This document shows, one piece after another, positions 37,550 to 46,816 of a DNA stretch of 64,000 bases (position 1 is the first letter of the stretch; each line of letters begins with the position of its first letter). The stretch covers positions 24,911 to 88,910 of the forward strand of contig NZ_LNQB01000078.1 in assembly GCF_001651875.1 (NCBI RefSeq), in the 5' to 3' direction. The translations under genes were made by a program, and so were the position numbers. Under the pieces are notes generated by a model. It was not told where the DNA came from. It did not search any database and saw only the letters and a list, made by a program, of their open reading frames with translations. This DNA is from Sinorhizobium saheli. Lineage in GTDB: Bacteria > Pseudomonadota > Alphaproteobacteria > Rhizobiales > Rhizobiaceae.

Positions 37550-38679
37550 TGGGGGTGTTTTTCCTCAAGGAAGCTCAGCACCTCGGAAGCCGGAACGTCG
37601 TCCGCCACGAAGGACTGGCCGATGCCCCGCGTCAGAATGAAGGTGAGCTTGCCGCCCTTGACCTTCTTGTCCTGGGCGATCGCCTCCATCAGCCGCTCGG
37701 CCGGAGGCAGGCTGCCCGGAATGTCTCCCATCCGCGTCGGCAGGCCGACGGCCTGAAGATGCGCCTCGACCCGTTTGGCATCATCCGGGCTCGCGAGGTT
37801 CATCCGGGCGGAGAACGCATGCGCCAGCACCATGCCGATCGCCACGCCCTCCCCGTGCACCAGGCGCTTGCTGTCATATTCGGTCGCCGCCTCCAGCGCG
37901 TGGCCGAAGGTATGTCCGAGATTGAGGAGCGCCCGCATGCCGTTTTCGCGCTCATCGGCGGCAACGACATCGGCCTTCGCCTGGCAGCTGACGGCGATCG
38001 CCTCGATCCGAGCCGGACCGCCGGCGAAGACCGCCTGCCAGTTCCGTTCGAGCCATTCGAAGAAGGCGGGTTTGTCGATCAGCCCGTATTTCACGACCTC
38101 GGCATAGCCGGCGCGGAACTCGCGCGGGCTCAACGTGTCGAGCACGCCGGTATCGGCTAGCACGAGGTCCGGCTGATGGAAGACGCCGATCAGGTTCTTG
38201 CCGTGCGGCGAATTGATGCCGGTCTTGCCGCCGACGGAGGAATCGACCTGCGCCAGAAGCGAGGTCGGAACCTGGATGAAGCGGGAACCGCGGCGCACGA
38301 TGCCGGCGGCAAAGCCGGTGAGGTCGCCGATCACCCCGCCGCCAAGCGCGATCACCGCGTCGTTGCGCTCGATCCTGGCGCCGAGGATCGCCTCGCAGAC
38401 CGGGATCAGATGCTCGAAGCTCTTGGTCTTCTCGCCCGCCGGCAGGACGAGGGAAACCGCATCGATGCCGCTTTGCTCCAGGCTCGCCATCAATGGTTCG
38501 AGATAGCGCGGCGCGACGTTCTCGTCGGTGATGACCGCCATCTTCCGGCCCTTGAGCCGGGACGCGATCTCGCGTCCCGCCGCGGCGATCAGGCCGGGAC
38601 CGATGAGGATGTCGTAGGAACGGTCGCCGAGGTTCACGCGGACCTTGCGTTCGGCGGCGGGCATCACATGGCTGGTCAT
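37546..38679 (-). CDS. aroB: 3-dehydroquinate synthase
   Basis: 377 residues from the ATG at 38679, four bases after the aroK stop; longer upstream frame lies inside aroK. AroB converts DAHP to 3-dehydroquinate, the second step of the shikimate pathway, using NAD and zinc. Seen are the NAD-binding [14 protein letters not shown], the metal-site region [13 protein letters not shown] and the zinc histidines in [13 protein letters not shown] and [11 protein letters not shown]. It is translationally coupled with aroK and the CNNM gene. Confidence 0.97.
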   Translation of the reverse strand: MTSHVMPAAERKVRVNLGDRSYDILIGPGLIAAAGREIASRLKGRKMAVITDENVAPRYLEPLMASLEQSGIDAVSLVLPAGEKTKSFEHLIPVCEAILGARIERNDAVIALGGGVIGDLTGFAAGIVRRGSRFIQVPTSLLAQVDSSVGGKTGINSPHGKNLIGVFHQPDLVLADTGVLDTLSPREFRAGYAEVVKYGLIDKPAFFEWLERNWQAVFAGGPARIEAIAVSCQAKADVVAADERENGMRALLNLGHTFGHALEAATEYDSKRLVHGEGVAIGMVLAHAFSARMNLASPDDAKRVEAHLQAVGLPTRMGDIPGSLPPAERLMEAIAQDKKVKGGKLTFILTRGIGQSFVADDVPASEVLSFLEEKHPQ

Positions 38680-38683
38680 GGCT

Positions 38684-39262
38684 TCAGGCTTTCTGATGAT
38701 CGGCGATGGCGGCAAGGACTTCCTCGACCATCGTTTCCTTTTTCACGTCGCGCGAGACGACCACGAGGTCCGCCTCGGCATAGATCGGGTAGCGGGCGCG
38801 CATCAGGTTCTCGAGCGTCTGCTTCGGATTCTCCGTCTTCAGCAGCGGCCGGGTGTCGCGCTTGTTGACCCGCTCCCAGAGCACATCGAGCTCCGCGTTG
38901 AGCCAGATGGTCAGGCCGCCCCTCTTGATCTGCCGCCGCGAGCGTTCGTTGATATAGGCGCCGCCGCCGGTCGAGACCACACGCGGGCCGGACCGCAGCA
39001 GCCGCTTCAGCACGCGCGCCTCGAGCGCCCGGAACTCCTCCTCGCCATAGGCCGCGAAGAGGTCGCTGATCGTCATGCGCGACACCCGCTCGATCTCATG
39101 GTCGGAATCGACGAAGGGAATGCCGAGCGCCTGCGCCGTCAGCCGGCCGATGGCCGATTTCCCTGCCCCCATCAGGCCGATGAAAACCAGGTTGCGCTTA
39201 CCGAGGGCGCGCTTCGCCCGTTCGGCAAGCGTCGCGGAAACCGGTTCGGTCACGTCGTTCAT
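38684..39262 (-). CDS. aroK: Shikimate kinase
   Basis: 192 residues. The P-loop [12 protein letters not shown], the shikimate-binding Asp in [10 protein letters not shown], and Arg/Gly residues in STGGGAYIN are all present, along with the lid-region DTRPLLK. It phosphorylates shikimate in aromatic amino acid synthesis. An N-terminal extension of about 22 residues precedes the P-loop. It is the first gene of aroK-aroB-CNNM, divergent from the small membrane protein and xerD. Confidence 0.96.
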   Translation of the reverse strand: MNDVTEPVSATLAERAKRALGKRNLVFIGLMGAGKSAIGRLTAQALGIPFVDSDHEIERVSRMTISDLFAAYGEEEFRALEARVLKRLLRSGPRVVSTGGGAYINERSRRQIKRGGLTIWLNAELDVLWERVNKRDTRPLLKTENPKQTLENLMRARYPIYAEADLVVVSRDVKKETMVEEVLAAIADHQKA

Positions 39263-39442
39263 TGCGCTTCATATTCCCCGTTCCTCTCCGGTATCGACAA
39301 ATCGGCGGGGAGCGTCAAGTCGCAGCAGAGGGATGGCGCGGCCTTCTTGAACTGGACGGCGGAGCCGTTCATATAGTCACGGCACTCGACGATCGCGTCC
39401 TTGACCGGCTCCGATTTCAGGCGTCGTGCAGAGGAGACTGAA

Positions 39443-39592
39443 ATGCCGACCCTCTTCCGCTTCCTGTTCTTCTGCGCCGTCCTGGCCGCCATGGTCTACG
39501 GCACGATGGTGGCGCTCGTCACCTTCGTCGAGCCGGTGGAGCGGGACGTGACGGTGCGCATTCCCTCGGAACGGGTCAACAAGCCGCAATGA
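39443..39592 (+). CDS. Small single-pass membrane protein upstream of xerD
   Basis: 49 residues from the ATG at 39443, with GAGGAGA at good spacing. The sequence is one transmembrane helix ([21 protein letters not shown]) and a short charged tail. Its stop overlaps the xerD start (ATGA), so translation is coupled. Similar mini-proteins sit at this place in other rhizobia as far as I recall. Function unknown; an effect on XerD synthesis or membrane localisation is speculation. Confidence 0.7.
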   Translation: MPTLFRFLFFCAVLAAMVYGTMVALVTFVEPVERDVTVRIPSERVNKPQ

Positions 39593-40530
39593 CCGACCTT
39601 TCAGAGGCCCACCTCGAAGCCTTCCTGGAGATGATGAGCGCCGAGCGCGGTGCCGCGGTCAACACGCTGCAATCCTACGAGCGCGATCTCAAGGACGCAT
39701 TGTCCTTCCTGCGCGGGCGCGGCACGCGGCTCATGACCGCCACCCCCGACGATCTCAGGAGCTACCTCTCCCACCTGGCCGGCGAGGGCTTCAAGTCGTC
39801 CTCGCAGGCCCGGCGGCTTTCGGCGCTCAGGCAATTCTACAAGTTCCTCTACGCGGAGGGGCTGCGCGGCGACGATCCGACCGGCATCCTCGACGCACCG
39901 AAGAAGGCGCGCGCCCTGCCGAAGACGCTCAGCATCGACGACGTCACCCGGCTGATCGGCCAGGCGGAGGCGGAGGCCGGGTCCGGCGGCGAGGACGCGC
40001 TCTCGAAGTTGCGCATGCATGCGCTGATCGAGCTCCTCTACGCGACCGGCATGCGCGTCAGCGAGCTGGTGTCGCTGCCGGCGAGCGTGCTTGCGCAGAG
40101 CGGCCGCTTTCTCGTCATTCGCGGCAAGGGCAACAAGGAAAGGCTGGTGCCCCTGTCGCAGGCGGCGATCCGCGCCATGCGGGCCTATGGCGAGGCGCTC
40201 AGGGAAAACGCCGACGGGGCGGACAGCCCCTGGCTCTTCCCCTCCTACGGCAAGACCGGCCATCTGCCGCGCCAGGTCTTCGCCCGCGACCTGAAGAGCC
40301 TCGCGGCGCGCGCCGGCATCCGGGTCGCCGCAATCTCGCCGCACGTGCTGCGCCATGCCTTTGCCAGTCATCTGCTCGCCAACGGCGCCGACCTTCGCGC
40401 CGTGCAGGAACTGCTCGGACACTCGGACATTTCGACGACACAAATATATACGCATGTGCTGGAAGAACGGCTGCACGCGCTCGTGCAGAACCATCACCCC
40501 CTTGCCAAACAGGCGAAAAAACAGGATTAG
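39589..40530 (+). CDS. xerD: Site-specific tyrosine recombinase XerD
   Basis: 313 residues. The N-terminal SAM-like domain is followed by the catalytic domain with the arginine in [15 protein letters not shown], lysine region [12 protein letters not shown], HxxR in [14 protein letters not shown], the second His in [12 protein letters not shown] and the nucleophile Tyr in IYTHV. XerD with XerC resolves chromosome dimers at dif beside the FtsK motor. The context (next to accA and the aro genes) is chromosomal core, not an integrative element. Confidence 0.96.
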   Translation: MTDLSEAHLEAFLEMMSAERGAAVNTLQSYERDLKDALSFLRGRGTRLMTATPDDLRSYLSHLAGEGFKSSSQARRLSALRQFYKFLYAEGLRGDDPTGILDAPKKARALPKTLSIDDVTRLIGQAEAEAGSGGEDALSKLRMHALIELLYATGMRVSELVSLPASVLAQSGRFLVIRGKGNKERLVPLSQAAIRAMRAYGEALRENADGADSPWLFPSYGKTGHLPRQVFARDLKSLAARAGIRVAAISPHVLRHAFASHLLANGADLRAVQELLGHSDISTTQIYTHVLEERLHALVQNHHPLAKQAKKQD

Positions 40531-40592
40531 GTCCGCCGGACAGATTGGCTTGGCAGGGCGACCTTGTCGACAAACGATCGGAAACGCATCTG

Positions 40593-41546
40593 ATGCACAA
40601 CTATCTCGACTTCGAAAAACCCATCTCTGATCTCGAAGGCAAGATTCTCGAACTGAAGAAACTCGCCGGCGAGGACGAGAGCGTGAACACGTCGGACGAG
40701 ATCACGCGGCTCGAAGGGCGCGTCCGCGACGCGATGGCCGAGATCTATTCCAAGCTGTCGCCCTGGCAGAAGACGCAGGTCGCCCGCCATCCCTCGCGCC
40801 CGCATTTCCTCGACTATGCCTCCCACCTCTTCACCGAGTTCACGCCGCTTGCGGGCGACCGGAACTTCGCCAATGACGATGCGATCCAGGCGGGGCTTGC
40901 GCGCTTCCGCGGCTCGCCGGTCGCCGTGATCGGCCAGGAGAAGGGCAACGACACCAAGTCGCGCATCAAGCACAATTTCGGCAGCCCCCGCCCCGAAGGC
41001 TATCGCAAGGCCGTGCGCGTCATGGAGATGGCCGACCGCTTCGGCCTGCCGCTGATCACGCTGATCGATACCGCGGGTGCCTATCCGGGCGTCGGTGCAG
41101 AGGAGCGCGGCCAGGCCGAGGCGATCGCGCGCTCGACCGAAATGTGTCTCAACGTCAAGGTGCCGATCGTCACCGTGGTGATCGGCGAAGGCGGTTCGGG
41201 CGGTGCGATCGCGATCGCCACCGGCAACCGCGTCTACATGCTGGAGCACGCGATCTACAGCGTGATCTCGCCGGAAGGCGCGGCCTCGATCCTCTGGCGC
41301 GACTCGACGCGTGCGAAGGAAGCGGCCGCCAACATGAAGATCACCGCGGAGGACCTGAAGGCGCTGGGCGTCATCGACGGCATCATCCCCGAACCGGTCG
41401 GCGGCGCGCACCGCGATCCGGAGGCGGTCATCAGCCGCACCGGAACGGTGATCGCCGACGCGCTCAAGGAACTTTCCGCCCGCAACGGCGAAGAGCTCAG
41501 GGCAGATCGCCGGCAGAAATACCTCAACATCGGCCGCAATCTCTAA
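40593..41546 (+). CDS. accA: Acetyl-CoA carboxylase carboxyltransferase subunit alpha
   Basis: 317 residues; the ATG at 40593 starts [18 protein letters not shown], the normal AccA beginning. AccA and AccD transfer CO2 from carboxybiotin to acetyl-CoA to form malonyl-CoA for fatty acid synthesis. The crotonase-like core shows [39 protein letters not shown] and [13 protein letters not shown]. It has its own start 62 bases after xerD. Confidence 0.98.
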   Translation: MHNYLDFEKPISDLEGKILELKKLAGEDESVNTSDEITRLEGRVRDAMAEIYSKLSPWQKTQVARHPSRPHFLDYASHLFTEFTPLAGDRNFANDDAIQAGLARFRGSPVAVIGQEKGNDTKSRIKHNFGSPRPEGYRKAVRVMEMADRFGLPLITLIDTAGAYPGVGAEERGQAEAIARSTEMCLNVKVPIVTVVIGEGGSGGAIAIATGNRVYMLEHAIYSVISPEGAASILWRDSTRAKEAAANMKITAEDLKALGVIDGIIPEPVGGAHRDPEAVISRTGTVIADALKELSARNGEELRADRRQKYLNIGRNL

Positions 41547-41810
41547 AAACGGCTGTCGAGGCTGCGCCGCGCCAACCCGCTCGATCCGGCGCGATCGGAA
41601 CCATCGCGATCAAATGCCCGCGGCGGCAACCGGAAATCGACTGTGGCCAAATCTTGGCCATATTCATGAGGTCATGAGGGATAGCCATTCGCAGGGGGCG
41701 CCTGCACGGTTAAGATTTCGTGAAGAATAATGACTTACTGATTCGTTGACGCCGGCCATTCCAGGATGCGGCGTGCTCGGATGGATTGTGGCTAGAACGG
41801 GCTTTTGCCG

Positions 41811-43244
41811 ATGCGTTTCAGGAACCTTGTCGTCACCGCCGCTATCGCAGCAGCACTTGCCGGCTGCACCAACGAAACGCTCGACAGCGTCAATCTTTCC
41901 AACGTCAAGAACAAGACCGAGTACCAGCTTTCCGGCAAGATCGTCGGCAAGATGAGCGAACTCGGGATGCAGAAGACGTCCCCGATCCTGCTGCGCATCT
42001 TCAAGGAAGAGGGAACGCTCGAGGTCTGGAAGGCGAATACCGCCAACCGCTTCCAGCTCCTGAAGAACTACAAGATTTGCGCGTGGTCCGGAAAGCTCGG
42101 TCCGAAGGTGAAGGAGGGTGACCGCCAGGCGCCCGAGGGATTCTACCCGCTCTATCCGCACCAGATGAATCCCAATTCGAGCTACTACCTCGCGATCAAC
42201 ACCGGCTATCCGAATGCCTATGACAAGGCGAACGGGCGCAGCGGCACGCATCTGATGATCCACGGCGCCTGCTCCTCGTCCGGCTGCTATTCGATGACCG
42301 ACGAGCAGATCATCGAGATCTTCGCGCTCGCGCGCGACGCCTTCAAGGGCGGCCAGGAATACGTGCAGCTGCAGGCCTTCCCCTTCCGCATGACCGCGGA
42401 GAACATGGCGCGCCACCGCGACAATCCGAACATCGAATTCTGGAAGATGCTGAAGGCCGGCTACGACCAGTTCGAGGTGACCAAGCGGCCGCCGCAGGTG
42501 AATGTCTGCGAGAGGAAATACGTCTTCAACCAGCAGACCGACGGCAAGTTCAACCCCGCCGGCCAATGCCCCGCCATGACGACGCCGCCGGCGCTCCAGG
42601 TGGCCATGGCGTCCTACGAGAAGGACTATCAGCGCGACTACGAGAAGGCGCTGAAGAAGTTCGAAGGCATGGTCTGGTACGAGCCGACCGAGGCCGAGCG
42701 CAAGGCCATCGTCGCCGACCAGCGCAAGGGCCGCGAGCTCGCCTACGCCCCGACCGGCACCTCGCTCGATGCCGGCAAGCTGATGAAGGTGAGCGATCTC
42801 GAAAAGAGGCTCGCCGAACAGAAGGAAGCGGAGGAAGCCAGGCAGGCCGCACTGATCCAGAAAGAGGCGCTGGAGAAGGCGACGCGCGAAGGCAGGAACG
42901 TGCCCGTGCCGCAGCAAAGCCCGATCGAGCGCCCGGTCCGGCAGGCGGCATTGCCGACGGCGCCCGCGAAGAAATCCTTCTGGAACCTGTTCTCGAAGGG
43001 TGAGCCGGAGGCCGCGGCACCCGCACCGGCCCCCCAGGCCCCGGAACAGGCCCCCGAACAGGCCGCCGCCCAGCCGGCAGCGCAGCAGCCCGCCGGCGGG
43101 CAGCAACCTGCCCAGCAAGCAACCGCGCCGTCGGAAGCCAATCCGCAAGTGGCGACCGCCCCGGCCGCAAACGCCGAGGCGGCACCGGCGGCTACGGAAC
43201 AACCGCCGAAGAAGCGCCCGTTCTGGAAGATCTGGGGCAATTGA
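41811..43244 (+). CDS. YafK-type L,D-transpeptidase lipoprotein
   Basis: 477 residues from the ATG at 41811, a probable lipoprotein (AAIAAALAGC lipobox). The catalytic motif THLMIHGACSSSGCYSM carries the YkuD His and the nucleophilic Cys in the compact YafK (DpaA-like) spacing. YafK relatives act on peptidoglycan-lipoprotein crosslinks. The catalytic domain covers about residues 40-250. It is followed by a charged helical region and then a Pro/Ala/Gln-rich low-complexity tail ending in KKRPFWKIWGN, matching the shorter KKSFWNLFSKG segment before it. The tail is much longer than in E. coli YafK (246 residues). The stop overlaps the start of the TusA gene. Confidence 0.9.
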   Translation: MRFRNLVVTAAIAAALAGCTNETLDSVNLSNVKNKTEYQLSGKIVGKMSELGMQKTSPILLRIFKEEGTLEVWKANTANRFQLLKNYKICAWSGKLGPKVKEGDRQAPEGFYPLYPHQMNPNSSYYLAINTGYPNAYDKANGRSGTHLMIHGACSSSGCYSMTDEQIIEIFALARDAFKGGQEYVQLQAFPFRMTAENMARHRDNPNIEFWKMLKAGYDQFEVTKRPPQVNVCERKYVFNQQTDGKFNPAGQCPAMTTPPALQVAMASYEKDYQRDYEKALKKFEGMVWYEPTEAERKAIVADQRKGRELAYAPTGTSLDAGKLMKVSDLEKRLAEQKEAEEARQAALIQKEALEKATREGRNVPVPQQSPIERPVRQAALPTAPAKKSFWNLFSKGEPEAAAPAPAPQAPEQAPEQAAAQPAAQQPAGGQQPAQQATAPSEANPQVATAPAANAEAAPAATEQPPKKRPFWKIWGN

Positions 43245-43480
43245 TGCCGGACGAAGCAAGGGTCGTCTACGATTTGAGGGGGCTGAAATGCCCCCTTCCC
43301 GTTTTGAAGACGCGGAAGCGCATGGCGACGCTCGGACCGGGCGCGCTGATCGAGGTGACGACGACCGACCCGCTCGCGGTCATCGACATCCCGCATTTCT
43401 GCAACGAGGACGGGCACCGGCTGGAGGAGGCGATACCCATCGAAGGCGGCCATCGCTTCCTCATCCGCAAGAGGGCCTGA
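43244..43480 (+). CDS. TusA-family sulfurtransferase-like protein
   Basis: 78 residues with the SirA/TusA signature YDLRGLKCPLPVLKTRK, in which the cysteine before PxP carries persulfide sulfur, and a compact alpha/beta ending. TusA relatives move sulfur for tRNA thiolation, molybdenum cofactor and other pathways. The ATG at 43244 overlaps the transpeptidase stop (TGATG), showing coupling, though the two functions have no obvious link. An Asn/His-containing FCNEDGH segment is where other family members keep a second polar cluster. Confidence 0.88.
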   Translation: MPDEARVVYDLRGLKCPLPVLKTRKRMATLGPGALIEVTTTDPLAVIDIPHFCNEDGHRLEEAIPIEGGHRFLIRKRA

Positions 43481-43492
43481 TCGATACCGCGC

Positions 43493-44488
43493 CTACAGAG
43501 GCCGCGTCCGCCGCTGGCTGTAGCATCGGGCGAGGTCGGCGGATGGAACGACGCCGAAAGTTGCGCGGTATTCCTGGGAAAAACGGCCCAGATGCATGAA
43601 ACCCCAGCGCCGGGCGATTTCCGCCACCGTGGCTGATGGATGGGCGTTGACGATGTCATGGTGAGCGCCTTCGAGGCGCAGTTGCCGAAGATAGGCCATC
43701 GGCGTGGCGTTCAGGAAGCGGCGGAAGTTTGCCTGCAGGGCGCGTACGCTGACGCCTGCGGCGGCAGCCATATCGGAAATGGTGATCGGCATCGCCGCAT
43801 GGGCCCTGGCAAATTCCAGCGCTCGTCGAACCTGTCGCGGTGCGATGGTCCGTACCGGCGCATTGAGATCGGACAATGTGTGGCGCAGGTTTTGCACCAT
43901 CAGCAGACAGAACATCTCCTTGAAGCTCGCCAGCGCGATCGGCGAGACCTCGAGGTTCTGGCCGCCGCACATGTCGTCGCGGAAGAACCGCATCAGCTTG
44001 AAGAGATGGCCCGCCGGACCGCCATTGAGGTCGTGCAAGGGAGCGAACTCGAAGCCGGTCGGGAGCAGCCGCTCGAAACTGCTGGCAAGCGCCGCCTGCA
44101 CTGCGCTTCGCGGAACGCAGAATCCCTCTGCGGCCGAACCTGCGCCGATCTTCAGGGCGGAATAGCGGTCGGCGGAGGTCAGCAACCCGACCCCCGGCGT
44201 CACTCCATGCCGGATGCCGCCGGTCGCCAGCTCGTAGTGCGTGCCATGCTCGACGAAAAACATGAAGTCGTCGCCTTCGAGGTTCACCGAGAAGGCGCGC
44301 TCCGTCGAGCTCGACCCGGACCAGGCCACGAGGTCGCCGGCACCTTGGGCGCTGAAGGAAAAGAGGCCGCGGCGGTCGGAACTGAGCGGCCTGTAGCAAG
44401 CCAGGTCTTTCTCCGCCGACAACCACTCGGAGACATCCCCCGTCCCGAGCGATGTCTCCTCCAATCGCATCGTCAGAATTTCGATCAA
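43493..44488 (-). CDS. AraC family transcriptional regulator
   Basis: 331 residues. The C-terminal double helix-turn-helix is clear: ITISDMAAAAGVSVRALQANF and TVAEIARRWGFMHLGRFSQEYRATFG. The N-terminal 200 residues resemble the AraC-binding-like (AraC_binding_2/'homoprotocatechuate'-type) sensor domain, with SFSAQGAGDLVAW. Such regulators usually activate catabolic genes upon binding an aromatic or alkyl ligand. The only upstream region is the 478-base stretch before the metalloprotease gene, which may therefore be its target. This is inference. Confidence 0.88.
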   Translation of the reverse strand: MIEILTMRLEETSLGTGDVSEWLSAEKDLACYRPLSSDRRGLFSFSAQGAGDLVAWSGSSSTERAFSVNLEGDDFMFFVEHGTHYELATGGIRHGVTPGVGLLTSADRYSALKIGAGSAAEGFCVPRSAVQAALASSFERLLPTGFEFAPLHDLNGGPAGHLFKLMRFFRDDMCGGQNLEVSPIALASFKEMFCLLMVQNLRHTLSDLNAPVRTIAPRQVRRALEFARAHAAMPITISDMAAAAGVSVRALQANFRRFLNATPMAYLRQLRLEGAHHDIVNAHPSATVAEIARRWGFMHLGRFSQEYRATFGVVPSADLARCYSQRRTRPL

Positions 44489-44966
44489 TCAGCACCTCTC
44501 ACGGCCCGCGGTTTCAGAATTGCGGAGTCAGGACTTGCCTTCCGTAACCCGTGCCGGGCCCGGCAACAAGCGCACAGCGCTCGATCCTCGATAAAGGAAT
44601 TGCGCGTTGAGAGTCTGGTCATGCCGGAAGGCGAGGACCGAAGCACGCCGCATGGCGTGATACGACGCGCTTCAGAACTTCATCCCGGGCGGCACATTGG
44701 CGATCTCGGCGGTATCGCCCTGCCCCGCCACATCGCCGCCGGTCTTGGCGGTCTTGTCGCCGCTGCCACGACCGGCTCGCCAACGCCGTGTACCATTGGG
44801 CAAGCGTCGCAAGCATGCCGCTATCGGCTGAATTCTGCGGGCAAAAGCGCCTGATCGCGCACCCTCTATCCACTTGGCGCCAAAGACGTGAGAAGTCCCG
44901 TTGCGGCGATCGGGAGCCGTCGTTATCCGACCTCGGGTCGAAGCAGGTCGAAACGGAAAATCATCG
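44489..44966. other. Intergenic stretch between AraC gene and metalloprotease
   Basis: 478 bases. It contains a 14-base perfect palindrome TGCCGGGCCCGGCA (44552-44565), a broken carboxypeptidase tail (44672-44767), and otherwise no gene. The presumptive promoters for the divergent AraC regulator and the metalloprotease must lie here. Confidence 0.5.
44672..44767 (-). pseudogene. Fragment of D-alanyl-D-alanine carboxypeptidase 3' end
   Basis: Bases 44691-44767 match 48111-48187, the tail of the intact carboxypeptidase gene, with only four differences by eye, in the same orientation. Translated, both give a GSGDK-x-AK-x-GGDV-x-GQGDTAEIANV segment. Bases 44672-44690 instead match the last 19 bases of the neighbouring COG0523 gene (46817-46835), encoding PGMKF-stop. 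No start codon or catalytic domain precedes it, so it is a gene remnant or mosaic of two 3' ends. Confidence 0.75.
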
Positions 44967-46790
44967 ATGGCAACCACCTACAAGCGTGTCGGTTCTTCGA
45001 AGAACGCGGTCATCGACGGTGTGATCGGCGGCTATGCCTGGACGTCGAAAACGCTGACCTTCGGGTTTACCAAGCAGGACATAGACAAGAACGGCATCGA
45101 CGATTTCGCGGAGGGAGACTGGAAGGACTTCTATCGCGAGATGTTTGCGGACATCGCGGCCTGCATCGACGTGACCTTTCGTGAAACGTCGGTCGCCAAT
45201 GCGACGCTGAAGCAGACGCTGCTCGACACCGGCGGCGGCGGGTTCTCCGGCGGACCGGGGCCGACCGAGGATACGGTGACGACCGCCGTCGGCATCGACC
45301 CGAAGAGCGTCAAGTCGGCCGCCGACATCATTCGCCTCGGCACCTTCTCGGACGTCTGGCTGCATGAGATCGCCCACAGCCTCGGCCTCAAGCACACGCA
45401 TGACTCGATCGCCGGACCAACCTTGCCCGGGGTCGCCGACGAGGACGACAAGGGCACGGGCCTGCTCAACTCGTCGATCTATTCCGTCATGGGTTATACC
45501 TATGCCTTCTGGGGCGAGGACAACCCGTTCACCAAGGCCAAGGATTTCGGGGCGACGCTGAATGCGCAGCCGGGCTCGCTCGGCGCCATCGATATCGCCG
45601 CTCTCCAGCATATGTACGGTGCGAAGACCCACAACACGGGCAACGATGTCTATCGCTTCAGCGACGACGTCGACTTCAACCGGGGCTATACGACGCTATG
45701 GGATACGGGCGGCATCGATACCATTGCCTATGCCGGCACCAGCCGCGCGAAAATCGATCTCCGGGCCGCGACGCTGAAGGCGGAGATCGGCGGCGGCGGG
45801 TGGCTTTCCACCTCCGAAACGCTGACCGGCGGGTTTACCATCGCCAATGGCGTGGTGATCGAAAACGCCAAAGGCGGTCCCGCGGCGGATATCCTGATCG
45901 GCAACGCGGCCGGCAACGTTCTCGATGGCGGCCGCGGGGCCGACCAGATGCAGGGTCTCGGCGGCAACGACACCTATGTCGTCGACAATGTGGCTGACCG
46001 CGTCTCGGAAGCAGCTTCGGCCGGAACGGATCTGGTGAAGAGCAGCGTCTCCTTCACGCTTGGCGCAAATCTCGAGAACCTGCTTTTGACGGGAAGCCTC
46101 GGGGTCAATGGAACGGGCAACGGCCTCGCCAACAGGCTCACCGGCAATGGCGCCGCCAATGTCCTGAGCGGCGCTGCGGGCAACGACACGCTCGACGGGG
46201 GACAGGGAGCCGACACCCTCATCGGCGGAGCGGGCAACGACACCTACGTCGTCGACGACAAGGGCGACAAGACGATCGAGGCGAAGAGCGCCGGGACCGA
46301 CCTGGTGAAAAGCAGCATTTCCCTGACGCTCGCGGCCAATGTCGAGAACCTCGTGCTGACCGGCAAGGCAGCGCTCAGCGGAAAAGGCCATGCACACTCG
46401 AACGCGATAACCGGCAATGCCGCGGGCAACAGGCTGGACGGCGGAGCCGGCAGCGACAGTCTTTGCGGGAACGCAGGCAAGGACCAATTCGTGTTCAGCA
46501 CGGCGCTCGGCGCGAGCAATGTCGACCATATCCGCGATTTCTCGGCCACCGACGACACGATCGTGCTGTCGGGCAAGATCTTCGCGGCACTGCCCTCCGG
46601 CACCCTTTCGGCGGGTCTCTTCAAGGACATTGCGGTCGCCAAAGTCGACGCAGGCGATCGGCTTCTCTACAACAGCGACAGCGGCGCCCTCTTTTACGAT
46701 GCCGACGGTTCGGGCGCGGGCAAGGCCGTGCAATTTGCTCATCTGGACAACAAGGCGGCAATCACCTTTGCCGACTTCTTCATCGTGTAA
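44967..46790 (+). CDS. Serralysin-type (M10) RTX metalloprotease, probably type I secreted
   Basis: 607 residues from the ATG at 44967. The zinc site is HEIAHSLGLKH (residues 133-143, HExxHxxGxxH) and the Met-turn SVMGY (173-177), the metzincin pair. The C-terminal half holds RTX-like nonapeptide runs (GGRGADQMQGLGGND, GGQGADTLIGGAGND, GGAGSDSLCGNAGKD) with longer repeated blocks containing GTDLVKSS-x-S-x-TL. There is no N-terminal signal peptide, and the end TFADFFIV fits the type I secretion signal of serralysins. No ABC exporter/membrane-fusion genes are in the window. The N-terminal propeptide is short. It is flanked by a pseudogene and a convergent metallochaperone gene. Confidence in the protease call is high; the substrate is unknown. 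Confidence 0.92.
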   Translation: MATTYKRVGSSKNAVIDGVIGGYAWTSKTLTFGFTKQDIDKNGIDDFAEGDWKDFYREMFADIAACIDVTFRETSVANATLKQTLLDTGGGGFSGGPGPTEDTVTTAVGIDPKSVKSAADIIRLGTFSDVWLHEIAHSLGLKHTHDSIAGPTLPGVADEDDKGTGLLNSSIYSVMGYTYAFWGEDNPFTKAKDFGATLNAQPGSLGAIDIAALQHMYGAKTHNTGNDVYRFSDDVDFNRGYTTLWDTGGIDTIAYAGTSRAKIDLRAATLKAEIGGGGWLSTSETLTGGFTIANGVVIENAKGGPAADILIGNAAGNVLDGGRGADQMQGLGGNDTYVVDNVADRVSEAASAGTDLVKSSVSFTLGANLENLLLTGSLGVNGTGNGLANRLTGNGAANVLSGAAGNDTLDGGQGADTLIGGAGNDTYVVDDKGDKTIEAKSAGTDLVKSSISLTLAANVENLVLTGKAALSGKGHAHSNAITGNAAGNRLDGGAGSDSLCGNAGKDQFVFSTALGASNVDHIRDFSATDDTIVLSGKIFAALPSGTLSAGLFKDIAVAKVDAGDRLLYNSDSGALFYDADGSGAGKAVQFAHLDNKAAITFADFFIV

Positions 46791-46816
46791 ATCGCGGTGC
46801 CGGGCGGCGCCCTCCG

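Noticed and set aside
39589..40530. XerD considered as a mobile-element integrase
   Set aside because: Length, motif set and core-gene neighbours (aro, accA) fit the chromosomal dimer-resolution recombinase.
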